Source of the DNA: Candidatus Woesearchaeota archaeon
GTDB taxonomy: Archaea; Nanobdellota; Nanobdellia; SCGC-AAA011-G17; VGLX01
Direction of reading: 5' to 3'
Assembly (NCBI GenBank): GCA_016866645.1
Contig: VGLX01000034.1
Coordinates: 1-8,751 of the forward strand
Length of the DNA: 8,751 nucleotides
Within the stretch, counting starts at the first letter, position 1. The number at the start of each line of letters is the position of its first letter. The notes beneath the pieces are model-generated. The model had not been told where the DNA came from and made no database searches. It worked only from the letters and a program-made list of their open reading frames with translations. Positions 6,482 through 8,751 of the stretch are shown in pieces. The position numbers were made by a program, and so were the translations under genes.

Positions 6482-8149
6482 ATGGGTTTCACTCAGACGT
6501 ACAAAGACTTCAAGAGGGTTCAGCAGATAACCAATGTTCTTTTCAATCAAGAGCTGGGCTACTTTATTGAAAAGCTTAACCTTAAGTCACACCTGCCATT
6601 CAGTAAGAGGATACAGATAACTAAGTTCTCTAAGCCTAAAGATACAGTACCTCAAAGGTTGAGAAAATCTATGGAAGAATTAGGCGGGTCTTTCGTAAAG
6701 CTAGGACAGTTGCTGAGCCTGAGGGCAGACTTGGTGCCTAAGGAGTACATAGAAGAGTTTACAAGGCTGCAGGATAATGTTAAACCTTTTCCTTATGAAC
6801 TAGTAAAGCAGACTATAGAGTCCGAGCTTAAAAAACCTTTAAACAAAATATTCTCAAGCTTCGAAAAAACACCAATAGCATCCGCCTCTATAGGGCAAGT
6901 CCATGAAGCTGCATTAAAAGACGGCACAAAGGTAGCTGTAAAAGTACAACGTCCAGGAATAGGCCAAATGTTCGAGACAGACATAGACCTAATGTATCAC
7001 CTGGCAAGGATGCTGGAAAAGCATGTACCAGAGGTCAAAGCGTTCAATCCTGTAGGGATAGTCCAAGAATTTGACAAGTACACAACTAAAGAGATGGACT
7101 ACTTGCACGAAGCTAAGAACATACAACAATACAGAGAAGTCGTGAAATCCGAGAAGAATGTTATCGTGCCAGAGGTTTACTGGGACTACACGACCCAAAA
7201 AGTATTAACAATGCAGTTTATAGACGGTGTAAAGATAAACTCTTTCAAAGATTATAAAAATCTGACTATCAAAGGGGACCACTTGGCTAACACCCTAGTA
7301 AAACTTTTCGTGAAAGGCGTTCTTTACTACCAGTTCTTCCACGCAGACCCCCACCCTGGAAACATCTTATTAACGAAAGATAAGAAAATCGCGCTTTTAG
7401 ATTTTGGCATAGCCGGAAGAGTGACTCCGGAGCTTACAGAAAAAATCGGTAAGTTATACTTAGGTTTGGTAGACGCTGATGCCAACGTGATATCAGATGG
7501 CCTGATAAACATAGGCGTCATACCACTAAGTGTCAACAAAGAAGAGTTCAGGTCAGACCTGATAGACGCTTGGAGCAAGTATTATGACACTTCATTAAAC
7601 CAGATTAATATGAGCGGGTTCTTCTGGGACTCTATGCGCTTGGGAAGGAAGTACAGCATGAAGTTCCCTCCAGAGTATATACTCTTGATGAAGTCTATGA
7701 TAACCACTGAAGGTGTGATAAAGAAACTGAACCCTGAGTTCAACTTTGTTAAGACAAGTAAACCAATAATAGACTCCTACGTGAAAGAAAGGACAAGCAC
7801 TAAGAACATTCTAAAAGGGGCTAAAAAGACATTAATCGATTTCAAAGACTTGATGACTCGGTTCCCGACAGATGCTCAAAAGATGCTTGATAGGATACAA
7901 AGCGATGAACAAATGAAGATAGACCTGGACATTGATGAGGACATAAAAAAGTTCACCCTGGAGATGGACAGGTCAGCAAAAAGATTAACCTTGGGGGTAT
8001 TACTCTCTGCTTTGGTTTTAGCATCTTCAATGATGATACTTGCAAAAATACCTCCATTTTTTTGGGGGCTACCTTTATATTCAGTAATAGGCTTAGCAAT
8101 ATCGTGCATACTGCTGTTGAAACTTGTTATGTTATCATTTAAGAAATAA
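6482..8149 (+). CDS. ubiB: UbiB/ABC1/COQ8-family atypical kinase-like membrane protein
   Basis: This 555-residue protein carries all UbiB hallmarks: KxGQ in VKLGQLLSLRADLVP (72-86; K73, G75, Q76), which folds over the nucleotide site; the Ala/Ser-rich loop ASASIGQVH (133-141) replacing a kinase Gly loop; VAVKVQRP with nucleotide-binding K154; the family's ExD (E204, D206 in KEMDYLHEA); HADPHPGN (287-294), the catalytic loop analogue; and metal-binding DFG (307-309). The C-terminus has two hydrophobic segments (about 502-522 and 527-550) around a short Pro/Trp turn, as in family members anchored by a C-terminal hairpin. Relatives act as ATPases or lipid-binding factors in quinone and isoprenoid-lipid metabolism, not as proven protein kinases. 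Whether this organism makes quinones is unknown, so the symbol denotes family only. The start is set by the leaderless promoter. The phasin-like gene follows after 22 bp. Confidence 0.92.
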   Translation: MGFTQTYKDFKRVQQITNVLFNQELGYFIEKLNLKSHLPFSKRIQITKFSKPKDTVPQRLRKSMEELGGSFVKLGQLLSLRADLVPKEYIEEFTRLQDNVKPFPYELVKQTIESELKKPLNKIFSSFEKTPIASASIGQVHEAALKDGTKVAVKVQRPGIGQMFETDIDLMYHLARMLEKHVPEVKAFNPVGIVQEFDKYTTKEMDYLHEAKNIQQYREVVKSEKNVIVPEVYWDYTTQKVLTMQFIDGVKINSFKDYKNLTIKGDHLANTLVKLFVKGVLYYQFFHADPHPGNILLTKDKKIALLDFGIAGRVTPELTEKIGKLYLGLVDADANVISDGLINIGVIPLSVNKEEFRSDLIDAWSKYYDTSLNQINMSGFFWDSMRLGRKYSMKFPPEYILLMKSMITTEGVIKKLNPEFNFVKTSKPIIDSYVKERTSTKNILKGAKKTLIDFKDLMTRFPTDAQKMLDRIQSDEQMKIDLDIDEDIKKFTLEMDRSAKRLTLGVLLSALVLASSMMILAKIPPFFWGLPLYSVIGLAISCILLLKLVMLSFKK

Positions 8150-8156
8150 AACTCAT

Positions 8157-8164
8157 GGAGGTGA
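8157..8164 (+). promoter_or_regulatory. Strong SD fixing the phasin-like gene start
   Basis: GGAGGTGA ends 7 nt before ATG 8172. It lies inside the longer in-frame ORF opening at 8124, showing that the longer version, which overlaps ubiB, is not the real protein. Confidence 0.8.
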
Positions 8165-8171
8165 AAAAGGA

Positions 8172-8501
8172 ATGGACAAAATTAAGATGATCAAAAAAGG
8201 AAGTTTGATAGCTATAGGATTGGCGTCTATAACTAGCAGGAAAGCAGAGCAGATGGTAGATGCGCTTGTCAAGCAAGGTAAGATTACAAGAAAACAAGGC
8301 GAAGACTTAGCTAGGAAAGTCTTATCAGAGACGATGAGAGAACAACATAAGATAAGAAAACACATGGTTGGAGAAGTCAGTAAGTCTGCAATCAGAGTTA
8401 TGGGCGTTGCCAAGCAAGAAGCTAACAGGCTCGTACAACAAATGAAGCAGACTAAATCTGAGCCATCCTTGAAGAAGAAAACCAAGAAAAAGAAAAGGTA
8501 A
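8172..8501 (+). CDS. Small phasin-like (COG3937-type) helical protein
   Basis: The product has 109 residues. After a short basic start comes GSLIAIGLASITSRKAEQMVDALVKQGKITRKQGEDLARKVL (10-51), which matches the conserved pattern of phasin-like/PHA-granule-associated proteins: a hydrophobic helix, a K-E-E/Q-V-D-L-V-K-x-G-x-I/V-T-x-x-x-G segment, then a charged helix. Residues 52-95 continue as amphipathic, coiled-coil-prone helix, and 95-109 is a Lys-rich tail (KKKTKKKKR). There is no signal peptide and no cysteine. The gene lies 22 bp after ubiB with its own SD and is almost certainly co-transcribed. Phasin-like genes are, to my recollection, often next to UbiB-family genes in bacteria, suggesting a partner or regulatory subunit at the membrane. 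No PHA synthase is visible, so a granule role is not implied. The basic tail could bind acidic lipid or nucleic acid (inference). Confidence 0.75.
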   Translation: MDKIKMIKKGSLIAIGLASITSRKAEQMVDALVKQGKITRKQGEDLARKVLSETMREQHKIRKHMVGEVSKSAIRVMGVAKQEANRLVQQMKQTKSEPSLKKKTKKKKR

Positions 8502-8517
8502 AAAGAATACCTTTTTT
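8493..8517. terminator. Hairpin terminator between convergent genes, likely bidirectional
   Basis: AAAAGGTA (8493-8500) and TACCTTTT (8508-8515) form an 8-bp stem with a 7-nt loop, overlapping the phasin-like gene's TAA (8499-8501). T residues continue to 8517 and resume after an AT-rich stretch to 8529. Read on the minus strand, the same stem is followed by a T-rich run, so it may also serve the convergent acyl-CoA synthetase gene. The two stop codons are separated by only 35 bp. Confidence 0.55.
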
Positions 8518-8536
8518 ATATTTATTTTTGGTATAG

Positions 8537-8751
8537 TTAAGCGGTTTTCCTTTTTAGTAAGTGGTACCTTTGGTGATTTATCGCCGCGTCTTCCCTTAGT
8601 TTATACTTCTGGACTTTGCCGCTTGCGGTCATCGGGAAGTTTTCAACTATCTCTATAAATTCTGGTCGAGGTATGTAGTTCTTTCTCATGCCGCGGTTTA
8701 CGCAGTACTGCACAACATCTTCAGGCCTCATGTAAGCGTCACGCTGAGGTA
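8537..8751 (-). CDS. Partial AMP-forming acyl-CoA synthetase, C-terminal end
   Basis: This minus-strand frame is open from the right edge to a TAA at 8537-8539, giving about 71 C-terminal residues. It contains the end of the small C-terminal subdomain of the adenylate-forming superfamily: DVVQYCVNRGMRKNYIPRPEFIEIVENFP, then the A10-type motif MTASGKVQKYKLRE, whose SGK Lys is the catalytic residue for adenylation. The RPEFIEIVENFPMTASGK wording resembles medium/long-chain fatty acyl-CoA or CaiC/FadD-type ligases more than the AcsA type at 3534, so this is a second ligase of a different subfamily. The acyl substrate cannot be read from this fragment. An internal ATG at 8731 is not the start: coding continues upstream (PQRDAY) to the window edge. 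It converges on the phasin-like gene. Confidence 0.88.
   Translation of the reverse strand, partial: PQRDAYMRPEDVVQYCVNRGMRKNYIPRPEFIEIVENFPMTASGKVQKYKLREDAAINHQRYHLLKRKTA

Noticed and set aside
8124..8171. Longer phasin-like protein starting inside ubiB
   Set aside because: A GGAGGTGA SD lies correctly before ATG 8172, and the extra N-terminal residues translate the ubiB tail and the SD itself.
8155..8190. Small ORF starting at ATG 8155 between ubiB and the phasin-like gene
   Set aside because: It is 11 codons, overlaps the SD of the next gene and has no SD of its own.

Overview
The window looks like chromosomal DNA of an archaeon, probably a DPANN-type lineage such as Woesearchaeota or Pacearchaeota. 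Visible support is the TATA-box promoters 25-35 bp upstream of start codons, two genes with almost no leader next to others with strong Shine-Dalgarno (SD) sites, short T-rich termination zones, and frequent ATA and AGA/AGG codons. The lineage is inferred: there is no rRNA or other marker here.

Layout. (1) Bases 3-335 are the 3' end of a gene for a strand-rich protein ending in Trp, which looks like a beta-meander or barrel. (2) 382-2193 encodes a 603-residue protein with two tandem nucleotidyltransferase domains, the first degenerate and the second with the GS...DxD motif, plus a long helical C-terminus. (3) 2347-3393 encodes a membrane-anchored DsbA/thioredoxin-like protein with a one-cysteine CPYG active site. 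(4) 3534-6432 is a two-gene operon: an AcsA-type AMP-forming acetyl/short-chain acyl-CoA synthetase and an acyl-CoA dehydrogenase resembling glutaryl-CoA dehydrogenase. (5) 6482-8501 is a second two-gene operon: a UbiB/ABC1 atypical kinase with two C-terminal membrane segments and a small phasin-like (COG3937-type) basic helical protein. (6) On the minus strand, entering from the right edge, is the C-terminal end of a second acyl-CoA synthetase, convergent with the phasin-like gene across 35 bp.

Together, the right two thirds reads as an acyl-CoA or lipid-linked neighbourhood: two acid-activating ligases, one acyl-CoA oxidising flavoenzyme, and a membrane kinase-like protein paired with a phasin-like partner. 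No electron-transfer flavoprotein, hydratase, thiolase or PHA synthase is in view, so the pathway cannot be completed from this window. No tRNA, rRNA, CRISPR array or insertion sequence was seen. No gap between genes exceeds about 155 bp. I found no clear new defence or mobile system. The best leads are the tandem nucleotidyltransferase with a dead first domain, the UbiB/phasin pair beside acyl-CoA enzymes, the monothiol oxidoreductase, and the beta-barrel-like tail.
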